DNA of 64,000 bases from JAMOQA01 sp964582785 (GTDB taxonomy: Bacteria > Acidobacteriota > Polarisedimenticolia > J045): the NCBI GenBank assembly GCA_964582785.1, contig CAZOTT010000002.1, forward strand, positions 4,775 to 68,774. Reading direction: 5' to 3'. Under the pieces are notes generated by a model. It worked only from the letters and a program-made list of their open reading frames with translations, had not been told where the DNA came from and did not search any database. This document shows, piece by piece, positions 51,296 to 61,597 of this stretch; position 1 is the first letter of the stretch; the number at the start of each line of letters is the position of its first letter. The position numbers and the translations under genes were made by a program.

Positions 51296-52954
51296 TCAGG
51301 GATAGATCGGGCAGCCGCGCAGCGGGACCTTGAGCCTCGACCCCCGTTCCACCGTGTCCTTCCGGTGGACGTGGTTCAGCAGGGCCACGTCCCGGCAGGG
51401 GACCGCCAGGTCGGGAATGGTGGCGCAGATCTCCGCCAGCGTCCTGCCCCCCGGGACGGCCACGAGGTGGATGCGGACCGGCTCGACCCCGAGCACGGCG
51501 GGGTCCGTTTCCCGGGCGAAGGAGCGGACCGTGCGCTCCATCGCCCGGACCGGGTCCCCGTCCCGCCTGCCGGCGAACGCCCCGACGAAGCGGTAGAGGT
51601 GCTCCCCGTCCCGGATGGCCGCGAGGAGCAGGGGGCGTGGCGGGGTCCCCTCCCGACCCGGGACGGTGGCGAAACCGATCCAGGCGGGGAACCCGCCCAC
51701 CGTGGTCGAGCTCCCGTCCAGGTCGAGGAACCGTTCCCGGCGCGCGAGCCGGGCGACGTATTCCGCCGGTGGGAGGCCGTTCGCCCGTCCCGGCGGCACG
51801 AGCTCCAGGACCAGGCGGGCGGACGGGCGTTCGGGGTCGTCCAGGGCGGCCACGAATCGGTTCGTGTTCAGGAGCTTCCAGCCCGGGGGGAACGCGACCC
51901 GGAAGCGGAGACCGGGATGGCGGAACAGGCCGTCGTGGAGGAACCCCTGGCGGGGGTCGTCGCCGAAGACCAGGCCGTCGACCCGCTCGAGGAGGATCTC
52001 CCGGTGGCGGACCAGGGTCTTCCCCCGCGCCAGCTTGCGGGCCCGGATCTTCCGGGCGAGCTGCCGGGTGACGGCGACCCGGTCCGCCGGGGCGGGGTGG
52101 GTCGAGAGCCAGGAGGGGAGGGCCTGGCCGGAGCGCTGCTCCAGCCGGTCGAGCACCGAGAGGAAAGCGGGGAAGGCGAGGGGGTCCCAGCCGGCCCGCG
52201 CCATGTACCGCACCCCGAGCATGTCCGCCTCCCGCTCGTCCCGGCGGGAATAGGAAAGGAGCAGCAGCCGGGCGGCGGTGCCGAGGAGGTCGCGGACCCG
52301 CCCCAGGCGGGGGTCGGCCATCCCGGCGACGCCGAGGCCGACGGCGAGAAGCTGCTGCTGGGAGAGCTGCTCGGCCCCGTGGCGGGCTTCCACGTGGCCG
52401 ATCTCGTGCCCGAGGACACCGGCCAGCTCCGCCTCGGAGTTCGCATGGGCGATGAGCCCGCGGGTGACGAAGACCGGCCCGCCGGGGAGGGCGAAGGCGT
52501 TGACCACGGGAGAGTCCAGGACGGTGAAGGAGAAGGGGTAGGAGGGATCCTCCGTCACCGCCGCGAGCTTCCCGCCGATGGTCTTCACCCAGGACGCGAG
52601 GGCCGGGTCGTCGTACGCGCCGTACTCGCTCCGGATCCCGGGGAGGGCTTCCCTCCCGAGCCGGATTTCCCGGTCCCGGTCCACGAGCAGCAGCTGCCGC
52701 CGGCCGGTGGCCGGGTTCGTCACGCAGGCCGCGAGCACCCCGGCCAGGAGGAGGAACAGGACCCATGCGGCGAGGAGGGGGACGGAGCGCAGCCCCCGGC
52801 CGGCCCGGGGGCCGGGGAGGGACGGCGCCTTCTTCCCGGCGGCGGGCCCGGTTGCCCCGGTCACGGTTCGGGGTCCCGCGGCTCCCGAAGCCGGGCCCCG
52901 CGTGGCGGGGAGGCCCCGGGGGGAGACCGGGAAACGGGAGCGGAAACGGCCCAT
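51296..52954 (-). CDS. M48 family metalloprotease, putative lipoprotein
   Basis: 552 residues from ATG at 52954. About 55 Arg/Pro-rich residues precede a hydrophobic segment (LLAAWVLFLLLAGVLAAC) with a Cys that could be lipidated, and CVTNPATGRRQLLLV, common to this group (BepA/LoiP-like). The zinc site is GHEIGHVEARH (His near 183 and 187) with the third ligand in READMLGVRYM. After residue 300 comes an accessory domain, and the end (GGRTLAEICATIPDLAV) resembles a LysM-like part. It probably acts in outer-membrane quality control. The long N-terminus suggests the real start could be downstream. Confidence 0.88.
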   Translation of the reverse strand: MGRFRSRFPVSPRGLPATRGPASGAAGPRTVTGATGPAAGKKAPSLPGPRAGRGLRSVPLLAAWVLFLLLAGVLAACVTNPATGRRQLLLVDRDREIRLGREALPGIRSEYGAYDDPALASWVKTIGGKLAAVTEDPSYPFSFTVLDSPVVNAFALPGGPVFVTRGLIAHANSEAELAGVLGHEIGHVEARHGAEQLSQQQLLAVGLGVAGMADPRLGRVRDLLGTAARLLLLSYSRRDEREADMLGVRYMARAGWDPLAFPAFLSVLDRLEQRSGQALPSWLSTHPAPADRVAVTRQLARKIRARKLARGKTLVRHREILLERVDGLVFGDDPRQGFLHDGLFRHPGLRFRVAFPPGWKLLNTNRFVAALDDPERPSARLVLELVPPGRANGLPPAEYVARLARRERFLDLDGSSTTVGGFPAWIGFATVPGREGTPPRPLLLAAIRDGEHLYRFVGAFAGRRDGDPVRAMERTVRSFARETDPAVLGVEPVRIHLVAVPGGRTLAEICATIPDLAVPCRDVALLNHVHRKDTVERGSRLKVPLRGCPIYP

Positions 52955-52989
52955 CGGGAGGCTCCTCGGGTGTCGGCGGGAACGGGCCG

Positions 52990-53018
52990 ATCTTAGCGTG
53001 CTCCGGGGACGGAGAAAA
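52990..53018 (-). promoter_or_regulatory. Candidate promoter of the M48 protease
   Basis: TAAGAT (52990-52995) on the minus strand with a weak TTTTCT -35 (53013-53018) 17 nt upstream. The -35 overlaps the T tract of the upstream terminator. The leader carries GAGGAG before the ATG. Confidence 0.35.
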
Positions 53019-53047
53019 AGCGGGGCCGGCCCCTCGGCCGGCCCCGC
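53015..53047 (-). terminator. Intrinsic terminator of the subtilase gene
   Basis: Perfect 12-bp stem (53020-53031 with 53036-53047), 4-nt loop, followed on the minus strand by five T residues (53015-53019). It lies 34 nt after the stop of the giant protease. Confidence 0.88.
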
Positions 53048-53081
53048 GACGTGGTCGGGGATCCTTCAGCGCGTCAGCGCA

Positions 53082-56000
53082 TCAGGGGCAGGCGTCGAGC
53101 GACGCGTCACGGTCGCCGCTCTGGCTGGCCGCCTGCGTGTTGTAGCTGTAGCCGTCCACCCGGGTCAGGTACCAGAACCCGGCACCCGCCGCGGGCGTGG
53201 CGGAGTCGGTCGACTGGGTGTCGGTCCCGTCGTTCTCGAGGCAGCTGCCGCCGGAGAAGTTCCCCGAGCTGCGCAGGCTGTCGAGATCGCCCTTCGCCGT
53301 GTCGAAGATGCTCGGACAGGCGGCGTTGGCGTCCGGGTCCCACTCGAAGGTGGTCTTGTTGTCGGCCGGCCAGCGGAGGTTGTCCGTCCAGCACTCGGCG
53401 GGGCCGCCACCGCCTCCCAGCGGGGTGTTGATCGTCACCTCGTCCTCGCCGATGCAGCTCGGCTCGGAGGAGCACCGGACCTTGAGGACGTAGGTGGTGT
53501 TGTACTTCGGGGTGACGACCGTGAAGGCGTTGGTCTGCCAGTCACGGACGACGGCCCCGTCGCTGGTCTCGAAGCGGTACTCGAGAGCACCGCCCAGGCA
53601 GGAGTCGGCGTCGGACTTCGAGCCGTCGAGCCAGAAGGGGCGGCCGGGCGCGTTCGACTCGCCGGTGTCGGTGTTGACGTCGGTGTTGCCGTCACCGTCG
53701 AAGTCGCAGTACTCCGGCGTCTGGTCGGAGCAGGCGATCGCGGGCTTCCGGTTCAGGTTCTTGTCCACCCGCGGGTAGGGGACGGCGGCGAGCGCGGCGT
53801 TGACGCTGCCACAGTTGCTCGCCGGGCACTGGGCGGAAGTGGCCTCGCCGTCGTTGTCCACGGAGAGGGTCCCACTGGACGCGGCGCCGGTGATCTGGAC
53901 GTTGTCGATCCACCAGCCGTCGTCCCGGTTCGAGCAGAAGGGACCGATGATCGCCGCGCAGTTCTCGATACCGGGCAGGCCGCCCGGGCTGACGTGGAAG
54001 CGGATCAGGACCTTCTGCCCCTTCCAGGGAGTCAGGTCGTACTTCTTCTGGATCCACTTCGTCTGGGGAACCGCCCCGTTCCCGACCGAGCCCTCGGACT
54101 CTTCACCGGTCTCGGGGAAGCAGCCCGACCAGAGCACGACCTGGACCTGGCCGAACGGATCGTCCTGCCGGGTCCGGCCGACGCAGGAGTCGGAGCTCAT
54201 CGGGAAGCAGGTCGAGGACGGACCGGTCCGCAGGGAGTTCTCGAAGAAGTCGTCCTCGGTGTTCCCGTCGTCCGACGGATCGTACATGCAGTTGATGAAG
54301 TTCGGCATGCGGAACGACTGCTCGGGGCTGAACCAGGCGTGGAGCGGCTCCCAGTGCTCCGAGCCGTCCCGGTTGCCGGTCTCGAGGGTGTCGCAGTCGT
54401 CGTTTCCGTTCTTGTCGACGCAGATGTAGGTCAGGGCGGCGTCGAAGTCCCAGGGCGGGTACCCGCCGCTGAAGAGCCGCCAGTCGGTGATCGAGAGCTG
54501 GGTCCAGTAGGAGAGCTCGGGGTTACCGGTCCCCAGCTGAATGCTGTAGCGCGTTTCCGCCCACCGCATGCGGTTCATGTCGAGGGTGGTGTTGTCGTCG
54601 AGGATCGAGCCGTCGGCCTCCGGGTGGTTCCCCAGGTGGAGCGAGGAGATACCCCCGGCCATGGAGCGGTTGTCCGGGCAGGCGGTCAGCTCGCAGACCG
54701 TCTCGCCGGCCGGCGGCTGCTTGCTGGTGTGCAGGTGCCAGTGGTTCTCGGTGTTGTCGTACCCCTCGCCCAGCTCGCAGTAGTCCTCCGGATCGGTGTT
54801 GTTCCCGTAGGGGTTGTTCGGGTCGTTGTACTGGCACCGGGTGCCGTCCAGCTCGGAGGCGTCATCACCCGTGTTGTGCCGCTCCCAGCCCATCCGGCTG
54901 CTGGGATGCGGCTTCTCGAAGAGATCCTGGTCCGAGGCGTAGGACTCGAAGTCGTCGGACCAGGTGGTCTCGGTGAACCCGGAGGCGTCGAGGTTGTGGA
55001 CCACCCGGAAGCTCTGGGCGATCGCGGTGCCGGAAATCGGCACGTTCTGGGTGCGAACCGCCGCGAGGTCGTGGGAGTCGGGGGTGACGACCGCCATCGC
55101 CCGGAGGGAGACGTTGAACAGGGAGGACAGGTCCTCGCCGGTGGAGCTGCGGGTCACCCGCGCCGCCACGAAGCCGGCGAAGCCGTCGTCCAGGGTGGAG
55201 GTGTCCACCTCGTCCCCGCTCTCCCCGTGGGGAGCGAGCTCCGGGATGACGATCGTGTCGTCGGTGAGGCACTCGACGTTGTCGCTGTCGGTGGTGACGG
55301 TGAGGACCACGTCCTCCATGCGGAAGTCGGACATGTTCCGCACGAGGAAGCTGACGAGCACTTCCTCGCCCGGGTCCGCCCAGCCGTCACCGTCGCCGGT
55401 GCCGTGGCCGTCGATGCCGTCCCACACCTTGACCTTCGCGATCATGACGTCGGCGACGTCGAAGGCCGCGAAGGTGGCGTCGGTCAGCGGGTTGTCGATG
55501 CAGCCGCACTCGTCGTCGGAGTAGCGGGCCTCCTGGCCGGGCAGGTGGGGCGTGCGCCCCGGGGCCAGGTTGGTCTCGGTCGGGCAGAGCTCCTCCGGGT
55601 TGTCGACGACGCCGTCGCCGTCATCGTCGAAGCCGGCGATGCCGGGCTGGCCGTCGGGCCCGGTGTTCCACCCGTGGACCCCGTCGTCCTTGTCGAAGTA
55701 GCGGACGTTGATCGAAGGGGTGTCGAGGCCGTTGAAGGCCAGGTAGACGAGGCCGTCGCCCTGCTTCTTGACCCGGGTCGTGTACTGGATCTCCCCGCGG
55801 TACTCGTCGGAGCCCGGGGCGACCGGGTCGAGGCAGAAGGTTTCGGGGTTGCGCTCGGCCTCGGAGTAGGCCTGGACCTCGACCTCCATCGTGCCGTCAC
55901 CGTCGCAGTCGACGGCGTTGTCCGTGGTGGAGGCGTTCCAGTCGATGACGGTCACCGGGACGGCGCCGTCGCCGTTGTGGGTGTTGTAGGCGACGCCGAG

Positions 56001-59000
56001 AGCGACCGAGGCGCACTGCCCCTCGTAGTCGCTGCTCGCCGTGGAGCACTTGTCACCGGCCTGCCCCACCGGGTGGGACTCCCGCCACTCGATGACCATG
56101 TCGTCGACGGCGGCGCCGTAGCCGGTGGTGTCCGGGTACTTGCCGGTGCCCTCGAAGACGATGAAGCCGATCTCGGCCTGCCAGCTCGGGCCGACGGGGC
56201 CGTAGAAGTCCTCGAGGGTGTTGTAGTAGGGAGAACCGGCGCCGCGGCCGCCGCGGGCGATGCCGTTGACCATCGACATGTCCGCGTTGCGGACCTGGCG
56301 GATCGAGGTGTTCGTCCCGAAGTCGGGAGCGACGTTCTCGTCGGTCTGGCCGTCACCGCAGACGTCGTCGCCCCAGCCCTGGGGCTTGCCGTTGGCGTCG
56401 GTGTTCGGATCGCAGGTGTAGCTGGTACTGGTGGAGACGTTGCACTGGGCGGCCGTCAGGCACCACTGGCCGGCCCGGGGGCCGCCGCTGCAGACCCGGC
56501 ACGGACAGATCTCGTCCGGCTCGTCCACCGCGCCGTCCCCGTCGTCGTCCACCCCGCAGGAGCCGGGACAACCGTCGGGCCCGAGGGTGTAGTCGTTGTC
56601 GCAGTCGTCGTCCTTCGGCATCGCCGTCCGGACGGGGCGCTCGGCGCCCGTCAGGCCGTCGCCGGTATCGATCAGGTTGAGGTCGTTGAAGTAGCAGCCG
56701 CGGACGCCGGCCCGGTTGCCGCCGATCGTCCCGTTCGTCCCGTCACCGTAGTTCGGGGAGGTCTTGTCGGTCTCGGTCGGCTGGAAGGCGAAGCCGCCCC
56801 CGTAGATCGAGAGCTGGCCGCCGCCCCGGAGGCCCATCTTGTTGCCGAACAGGCCGCCGTGAATGTACTCGTCGCCGAGGTGGACCGGGCTGTAGGAATC
56901 GACGTCCAGATCGAACTCCCAGGAGAAGGCGGCGTTGCCGTCGTCGTCCTTGACGTCGTACTGGTAGTTCCAGGACCAGTCGAGGATCCAGGTCTTCCAG
57001 GCGTAGCCGTCGTTCCAGGAGGCCGTGCCGTCCGGATCCCAGTGGACCGGGTGGATCACCGGGGTGCGGAGCCCCTCGAACCAGAAGCCCTTCCCCTCGG
57101 TGCCGTAGGCGGTGTCGTACGGCTCGCAGAAGTTCTCGTCACCGACGCACTGGGCCCCGCCGTTGTTCGGGTCGGCCGGGCTCTTGATCGTGCCGGTGTG
57201 CCAGACGCCGCCGCGGGACGCGCTGGTGGCCTTGGTCATCCAGCCGCAGCCGCCGCCGGTGCCCCAGTTCTCGTCCAGGTGGTTGGGCTGGCCGTCGGGG
57301 TCCCGGTCCTCCTCGACCTGGAGCACCCCGTCCCAGTTCATGTCCTCGCCCCAGTTGGTGATCGTGTCGGGGTTGGACTCGGCGTTCTCGGACTGGGGGC
57401 TGACGCCGACGCGGAAGCCCTCGTCGTCCTGGTCGAAGTCCCAGGGACCGTTGAAGCCGGGGTTTCCGTAGCCGTACTGGTCGTCCGTCAGGTCCTCGTA
57501 GACGACGCCCTTTTCCTGGAGGCCCCGGTGGATGAAGTCGATCGGATCGAAGTCGTTGGGAGCGATCTTGTCTTCCCACTTCTCGTCGTAGTTCCGGTCG
57601 AAGTCCAGGGTACAGCCGGTGGGGCAGTCGGTGATGTAGTGGTGGACCTCGTCATCCGCCTGGCCAAGGAACTCGAAGGCCTGGCAGTCGGCCACCGGCT
57701 GGCCGGCCTTCTCGCCCTTGAGGGAGACGACCAGCTCGATCCGCTCCCGCTGGGGAGGCGTCCCGGAGACCGAGAAGGTGAAGGTCGAACGCTGCAGGGA
57801 CTGGGAGGGCAGCATGCCCACGTGGATGTCCGGGTTCTCGATGTCGATCCAGGACACCGGTGCGTTGTTCTCCCGGCAGGGGTCGGTCTCGTCGTCCCCG
57901 TCGGGCACCACCGCGCGCAGGCCGAGGACCGCGTCGGCGAGGTCGAACGCGTCGAGGTTGTAGTACTGGAGGGTCAGGGAGAAGGTCTCGCCCTGGTCCA
58001 GGTACTTGTCGTCGTCGCACCCGCCGTCCAGGTAGAAGGCGTAGTCCGGGCCGAGCTGGCGGATCAGCGAAACGCCGAGGTTCGGCTGGCAGTCCACCGT
58101 GGCGGTGGAGACGCGCTGGACGTCGGTGGCGCCGTTGTCCGTCTTGTCGTCGTAGAAGACCTTCAGGGTGTAGTTGTTGCCGACCGACAGCATGCCGTCG
58201 TTGTCGGCGGGGGAGTCGAGCTCCGTGGTCAGCGGGAGCGGCTCCGTGGAAACGAAGTGCAGGGCGTCCGTCGGGCGGGTGAAGTCGATCCCGGTCTCGG
58301 TATCGACCACGGTGCCGTTCTCGTCCAGGACCTGGACGGTGACGCGGTTCCCGATGGCGGAGGCCGGGCAGTGGTCGGCGTCCGGGCAGTCCGGATCACC
58401 GGCGTCCTCGACCTCGTCGACGAGCACCTTGACCTCGCCGTTGCAGGTCACCGGGTTCTGGTCGAACCGCACGGACGAGCCGGCGGCCACCGGGCCCGCG
58501 ATCGCGATGGAGTAGTGGAGCGCCGTGGAGCTGTGGTTGATCACCTTGACCTGCCAGGTGCCCGCCTTCAGCACCGGCACGTCGAAGGTGCCGTCGCCGT
58601 CCTTGTCCGGGGCGTTGTACTTCGTCGGCACGAAGACCGCCTCGGTGTTGTTCCAGGTGTCGCGGAAGTTGTCGCTGACACCGGTGGCGTCCATCGAGTA
58701 GAAGTACTCGTCCTGGGTGTTGTCCCCGTCGAGATCCTCGCCGGAGTCCACCTGGCCGTTGCGGTTGATGTCTTCCTGGAAGAAGTTGCCGAAGAAGACC
58801 GTATCGTCGGAGTTGCCGCAGGTCCCGTCGGCGCCGCAGTAGCGCACCTCCAGGTCGAGGTCCCAGGTGAGGTTCTCGGAGCTGGAATCGTCGTTCCAGA
58901 CGAGGGCGACCGCCAGGTCGTCTCCCTCCTCGTCGAGGACCTGGAACTCGGCGGTGGTGGAGCTGCCCCCGGCCAGGGGATCGGTCAGGGACAGGTGGCT

Positions 59001-61196
59001 GACGCCGTCGTCATTCCCGTCACCGTCCAGGTCACCCGGCAGGTCGTGGACGATCAGCCCGGAGACCGTGGAGTCGGGGTAGTCGACGAGGGGCAGGGCC
59101 CGGGTGAGGAAGAACTGGCCGTAGCCCGTCAGGTGGTTGAAGCGGTACTCCGGGACCAGGGTCTTGCCGCTGGTGATCGGCTTCGTCCCGACGATCATCA
59201 GCGCCTTGATCAGCGAGCCGCTGATCAGGTTCACCCGGTCGTTGTCGTTCGAGGAGTTCTGGTCGGAGCCGTCGGGGTAGAACCCCTCCGCGAAGTACTC
59301 GCGGATGACGGCGGCCGCACCGGCGAGCTGCGGGGTGGCCTGGGAGGTCCCCTGCATGCTCTGGGAGTAGCAGGTGGCCGGGCCGGTCTGGTCCTCGGTC
59401 CCCTCGTCCTCGGACCGGCAGGCGTTGTCGAACCCCTCGGCGAAGATCAGCGGGGCGACGCGGTGGCTCTGCTGGGTCGCCGGGCCGTGGGAGGTGAAGT
59501 AGAACATCGAGCCGTCGACACCATCGGACGCGCCGACGCAGACGCAGTTCTTGCAGGATGCCTCGTTGCCGATGTTGCCGATGTTGGTCCCGTCGTCCGC
59601 GGGGCTGTCGTCGAAGCTCCCGTCGTTGCCGGCGGCGATGACGACGAAGTTCACCGGGTAGTCCAGGATGGCCCGGTCGATGTCATCGGCCCCGGTGGCG
59701 TAACTGGAACCGAGGTTCGGGTCGGCGGTGGAGCCGTAGGAGAAGCTGTGGATGTTGGCCTTGTAGTCGGTCCAGGTGTCGACGACGTTCTCGTACCAGC
59801 TGCCGCCGGAGATGCCACCGCCGTCGGGGCACCCGGAGCTCGCGTCGAGGAAGACCAGCTTCGCACCCTTGCCGACGCCGTCGAAGGTGGTGTCCCGCAG
59901 GTCGAACTTGCCGGCCTCGCCCTGGGGGTCGTCCTCCCAGAAGCCCTGGCCGAAGTCCCGGACCCAGGTGTGATTCGGGTCGTCCGGGTCGTCCGTCGGG
60001 CTCGGGGTCCCCTCGACGGGAACCTTGCCGCGGGTCCCGTTGCCGACCGCGATGCCGGAGCAGACCTGGCCGTGGGTCGAGGCGCCGGACACGCCGGAGT
60101 CGCAGGCGGAAAGGTCGCCGCCGCCGCCCGAGGCCACCTCGCCGGCCCGCTTGTAGGCGACCACCTTCCGGTGATCGTCGGGAACGCGGTTCGCGAGGCT
60201 GTCGTTCCAGCCGGAATCCGAGCGGGTGTCGGCGAAGTCGCCGGCGTCCACGGACATGCCGGAGTCGGTGAGGTGGACGACCTGGCCGTCGCCGTCCAGG
60301 CGGGACTTCCAGTAGGGGAAGTCGCCGAGGAGCGCCCGCTCGCTCTGGAGGAAGAGGGCGCCCCGGTCCCCGAGCAGGTACTGGGGCCCGAGCTCGCTCA
60401 CGAGGAACACCGGCTCGAGCCTGGCGATCCGGGTGACCAGGGAGGCGTGGGCCCGGACCACGATGGAGCGGTCGTCAACCGAGAGCACCTCGGCGCCCAT
60501 CTTCTTGAGGGCTTCGACGACCGGCCCGGTCGGTTCCCCGGCGAACAGCTTGACCCGCAGCCGGAAGACCGGCGAGGCCGCCGCCTCCGGGGTGGCCTGG
60601 GGCATGTGCCCGACGCGGGGGTCGATCCGGTAGGCCGGGTGCCAGGGCTCGATGAACTGGACCAGGGGAGACCCGGAGACCATGTCGTAGGCCGCCCGGT
60701 CGAGGCGGACGATCACCGCGTTCACCGGGACGTGGGCAACAATCTCCGCTCCCATGGAGGCCAGGGATTCCTGCCAGTCCTGACCGATCGCCGCCGGCTT
60801 GAGCTGGACGACGAAGTACTGGCGCTGCCCGTTGGCCAGGGGGTCCAGGGTGGCGGTGAGCTCCGCCGGGATGTCGAGCCTGTCCCCGACGCGGAACTTG
60901 CCGACCGGCGTCATGATGACGTCGTCCGCCCGGCGTTCCGCGCCCGGGGTGATGCCGTACCAGGGGCCCTTGGTGTAGGGCCACCAGGCCACGCTCCGCG
61001 GGTACGTCTTGTGCTGGAACGTGGGAGGCGATTGGGCCTCCTCGTTGCCCGCCTGGGACACCGTCAGGCCGGCCGCACCACCGGGTGCGATCCGGATCGG
61101 GGTGTTCGAGGCGAGGGCGAGGAGGGGAGTTGCCAGCAGGACCCCGGCGACGAGGATGGCGGAAAGCCATCGCCGGGCGTTGATCCGTTCGTGCAT
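53082..61196 (-). CDS. Giant secreted subtilisin-like serine protease (S8)
   Basis: 2704 residues from ATG at 61196 (GGAGGAGGAGG upstream). A signal peptide (WLSAILVAGVLLATPLLALA) is followed by an N-terminal prodomain-like part. The S8 catalytic triad is complete: Asp311 in HLTDSGMS, His375 in STHGQVCSG and Ser618 in QGTSQATPQLAG. The remaining 2000 residues are Asp/Gly-rich, with calcium-loop motifs DDDGDGAVDEPDE (near 1555) and DDDGDGVVDNPEE (near 1860), many Cys pairs, and beta-sandwich-like stretches. The last 30 residues, ending GDRDASLDACP, resemble a C-terminal motif I recall from secreted Acidobacteriota proteins (inference). It likely works outside the cell or on its surface. It has its own promoter and terminator. 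Confidence 0.93.
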   Translation of the reverse strand: MHERINARRWLSAILVAGVLLATPLLALASNTPIRIAPGGAAGLTVSQAGNEEAQSPPTFQHKTYPRSVAWWPYTKGPWYGITPGAERRADDVIMTPVGKFRVGDRLDIPAELTATLDPLANGQRQYFVVQLKPAAIGQDWQESLASMGAEIVAHVPVNAVIVRLDRAAYDMVSGSPLVQFIEPWHPAYRIDPRVGHMPQATPEAAASPVFRLRVKLFAGEPTGPVVEALKKMGAEVLSVDDRSIVVRAHASLVTRIARLEPVFLVSELGPQYLLGDRGALFLQSERALLGDFPYWKSRLDGDGQVVHLTDSGMSVDAGDFADTRSDSGWNDSLANRVPDDHRKVVAYKRAGEVASGGGGDLSACDSGVSGASTHGQVCSGIAVGNGTRGKVPVEGTPSPTDDPDDPNHTWVRDFGQGFWEDDPQGEAGKFDLRDTTFDGVGKGAKLVFLDASSGCPDGGGISGGSWYENVVDTWTDYKANIHSFSYGSTADPNLGSSYATGADDIDRAILDYPVNFVVIAAGNDGSFDDSPADDGTNIGNIGNEASCKNCVCVGASDGVDGSMFYFTSHGPATQQSHRVAPLIFAEGFDNACRSEDEGTEDQTGPATCYSQSMQGTSQATPQLAGAAAVIREYFAEGFYPDGSDQNSSNDNDRVNLISGSLIKALMIVGTKPITSGKTLVPEYRFNHLTGYGQFFLTRALPLVDYPDSTVSGLIVHDLPGDLDGDGNDDGVSHLSLTDPLAGGSSTTAEFQVLDEEGDDLAVALVWNDDSSSENLTWDLDLEVRYCGADGTCGNSDDTVFFGNFFQEDINRNGQVDSGEDLDGDNTQDEYFYSMDATGVSDNFRDTWNNTEAVFVPTKYNAPDKDGDGTFDVPVLKAGTWQVKVINHSSTALHYSIAIAGPVAAGSSVRFDQNPVTCNGEVKVLVDEVEDAGDPDCPDADHCPASAIGNRVTVQVLDENGTVVDTETGIDFTRPTDALHFVSTEPLPLTTELDSPADNDGMLSVGNNYTLKVFYDDKTDNGATDVQRVSTATVDCQPNLGVSLIRQLGPDYAFYLDGGCDDDKYLDQGETFSLTLQYYNLDAFDLADAVLGLRAVVPDGDDETDPCRENNAPVSWIDIENPDIHVGMLPSQSLQRSTFTFSVSGTPPQRERIELVVSLKGEKAGQPVADCQAFEFLGQADDEVHHYITDCPTGCTLDFDRNYDEKWEDKIAPNDFDPIDFIHRGLQEKGVVYEDLTDDQYGYGNPGFNGPWDFDQDDEGFRVGVSPQSENAESNPDTITNWGEDMNWDGVLQVEEDRDPDGQPNHLDENWGTGGGCGWMTKATSASRGGVWHTGTIKSPADPNNGGAQCVGDENFCEPYDTAYGTEGKGFWFEGLRTPVIHPVHWDPDGTASWNDGYAWKTWILDWSWNYQYDVKDDDGNAAFSWEFDLDVDSYSPVHLGDEYIHGGLFGNKMGLRGGGQLSIYGGGFAFQPTETDKTSPNYGDGTNGTIGGNRAGVRGCYFNDLNLIDTGDGLTGAERPVRTAMPKDDDCDNDYTLGPDGCPGSCGVDDDGDGAVDEPDEICPCRVCSGGPRAGQWCLTAAQCNVSTSTSYTCDPNTDANGKPQGWGDDVCGDGQTDENVAPDFGTNTSIRQVRNADMSMVNGIARGGRGAGSPYYNTLEDFYGPVGPSWQAEIGFIVFEGTGKYPDTTGYGAAVDDMVIEWRESHPVGQAGDKCSTASSDYEGQCASVALGVAYNTHNGDGAVPVTVIDWNASTTDNAVDCDGDGTMEVEVQAYSEAERNPETFCLDPVAPGSDEYRGEIQYTTRVKKQGDGLVYLAFNGLDTPSINVRYFDKDDGVHGWNTGPDGQPGIAGFDDDGDGVVDNPEELCPTETNLAPGRTPHLPGQEARYSDDECGCIDNPLTDATFAAFDVADVMIAKVKVWDGIDGHGTGDGDGWADPGEEVLVSFLVRNMSDFRMEDVVLTVTTDSDNVECLTDDTIVIPELAPHGESGDEVDTSTLDDGFAGFVAARVTRSSTGEDLSSLFNVSLRAMAVVTPDSHDLAAVRTQNVPISGTAIAQSFRVVHNLDASGFTETTWSDDFESYASDQDLFEKPHPSSRMGWERHNTGDDASELDGTRCQYNDPNNPYGNNTDPEDYCELGEGYDNTENHWHLHTSKQPPAGETVCELTACPDNRSMAGGISSLHLGNHPEADGSILDDNTTLDMNRMRWAETRYSIQLGTGNPELSYWTQLSITDWRLFSGGYPPWDFDAALTYICVDKNGNDDCDTLETGNRDGSEHWEPLHAWFSPEQSFRMPNFINCMYDPSDDGNTEDDFFENSLRTGPSSTCFPMSSDSCVGRTRQDDPFGQVQVVLWSGCFPETGEESEGSVGNGAVPQTKWIQKKYDLTPWKGQKVLIRFHVSPGGLPGIENCAAIIGPFCSNRDDGWWIDNVQITGAASSGTLSVDNDGEATSAQCPASNCGSVNAALAAVPYPRVDKNLNRKPAIACSDQTPEYCDFDGDGNTDVNTDTGESNAPGRPFWLDGSKSDADSCLGGALEYRFETSDGAVVRDWQTNAFTVVTPKYNTTYVLKVRCSSEPSCIGEDEVTINTPLGGGGGPAECWTDNLRWPADNKTTFEWDPDANAACPSIFDTAKGDLDSLRSSGNFSGGSCLENDGTDTQSTDSATPAAGAGFWYLTRVDGYSYNTQAASQSGDRDASLDACP

Positions 61197-61349
61197 GACC
61201 TCCTCCTCCAGGAGAACGATGCTGCGTTTCTCTCTGCCCGCTCCCCGCTGGAACGGGCGACCTCCGTTGATGGATCCGGCGCGCCCGACCGGGGCGACCT
61301 CCCGCGGGGCACGGGAAGCCGGCCGCCGGGCAGGCGACGGGGCGCCGGA

Positions 61350-61378
61350 AAGCTACGACGACCCCCCGGGGGAGTCAA
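61350..61378 (-). promoter_or_regulatory. Sigma70-type promoter of the subtilase gene
   Basis: TTGACT (61373-61378), exactly 17 nt, TAGCTT (61350-61355) on the minus strand. Predicted leader is about 147 nt. Confidence 0.65.
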
Positions 61379-61530
61379 CCGGAATTCCCCGTGCCGGGAG
61401 ACGCGGAAACCCCGGAAACCCGGGGGGTTCCGGGACGGGGGGGCGGCAAGTGCCCGGGGCGCAAGGGCTTTGTCGTTTTCGCTGCGCGGTCCCCGCGGAA
61501 GGCCGTCGCCCGGGCCCCGCGGGGCCCGGG

Positions 61531-61559
61531 GTGAACCCGGGACCCGGAGCGGTTATTCT
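61531..61559 (+). promoter_or_regulatory. Candidate promoter of larE
   Basis: GTGAAC (61531-61536), 17-nt spacer and TATTCT (61554-61559). The leader of about 30 nt contains AAGGGGAG before the GTG at 61598. Confidence 0.5.
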
Positions 61560-61597
61560 CCGCTCACGGGGCGGGACGAGGGAAAGGGGAGAACCCG

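Larger units (their letters stand above)
61197..61597. other. Divergent intergenic region between the subtilase and larE
   Basis: 401 bp. It carries the subtilase promoter and a leader of about 147 nt on the minus strand, including a 9-bp hairpin with one G-U (near 61220-61260), and the larE promoter on the plus strand. No gene or known RNA family is seen. Confidence 0.5.
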
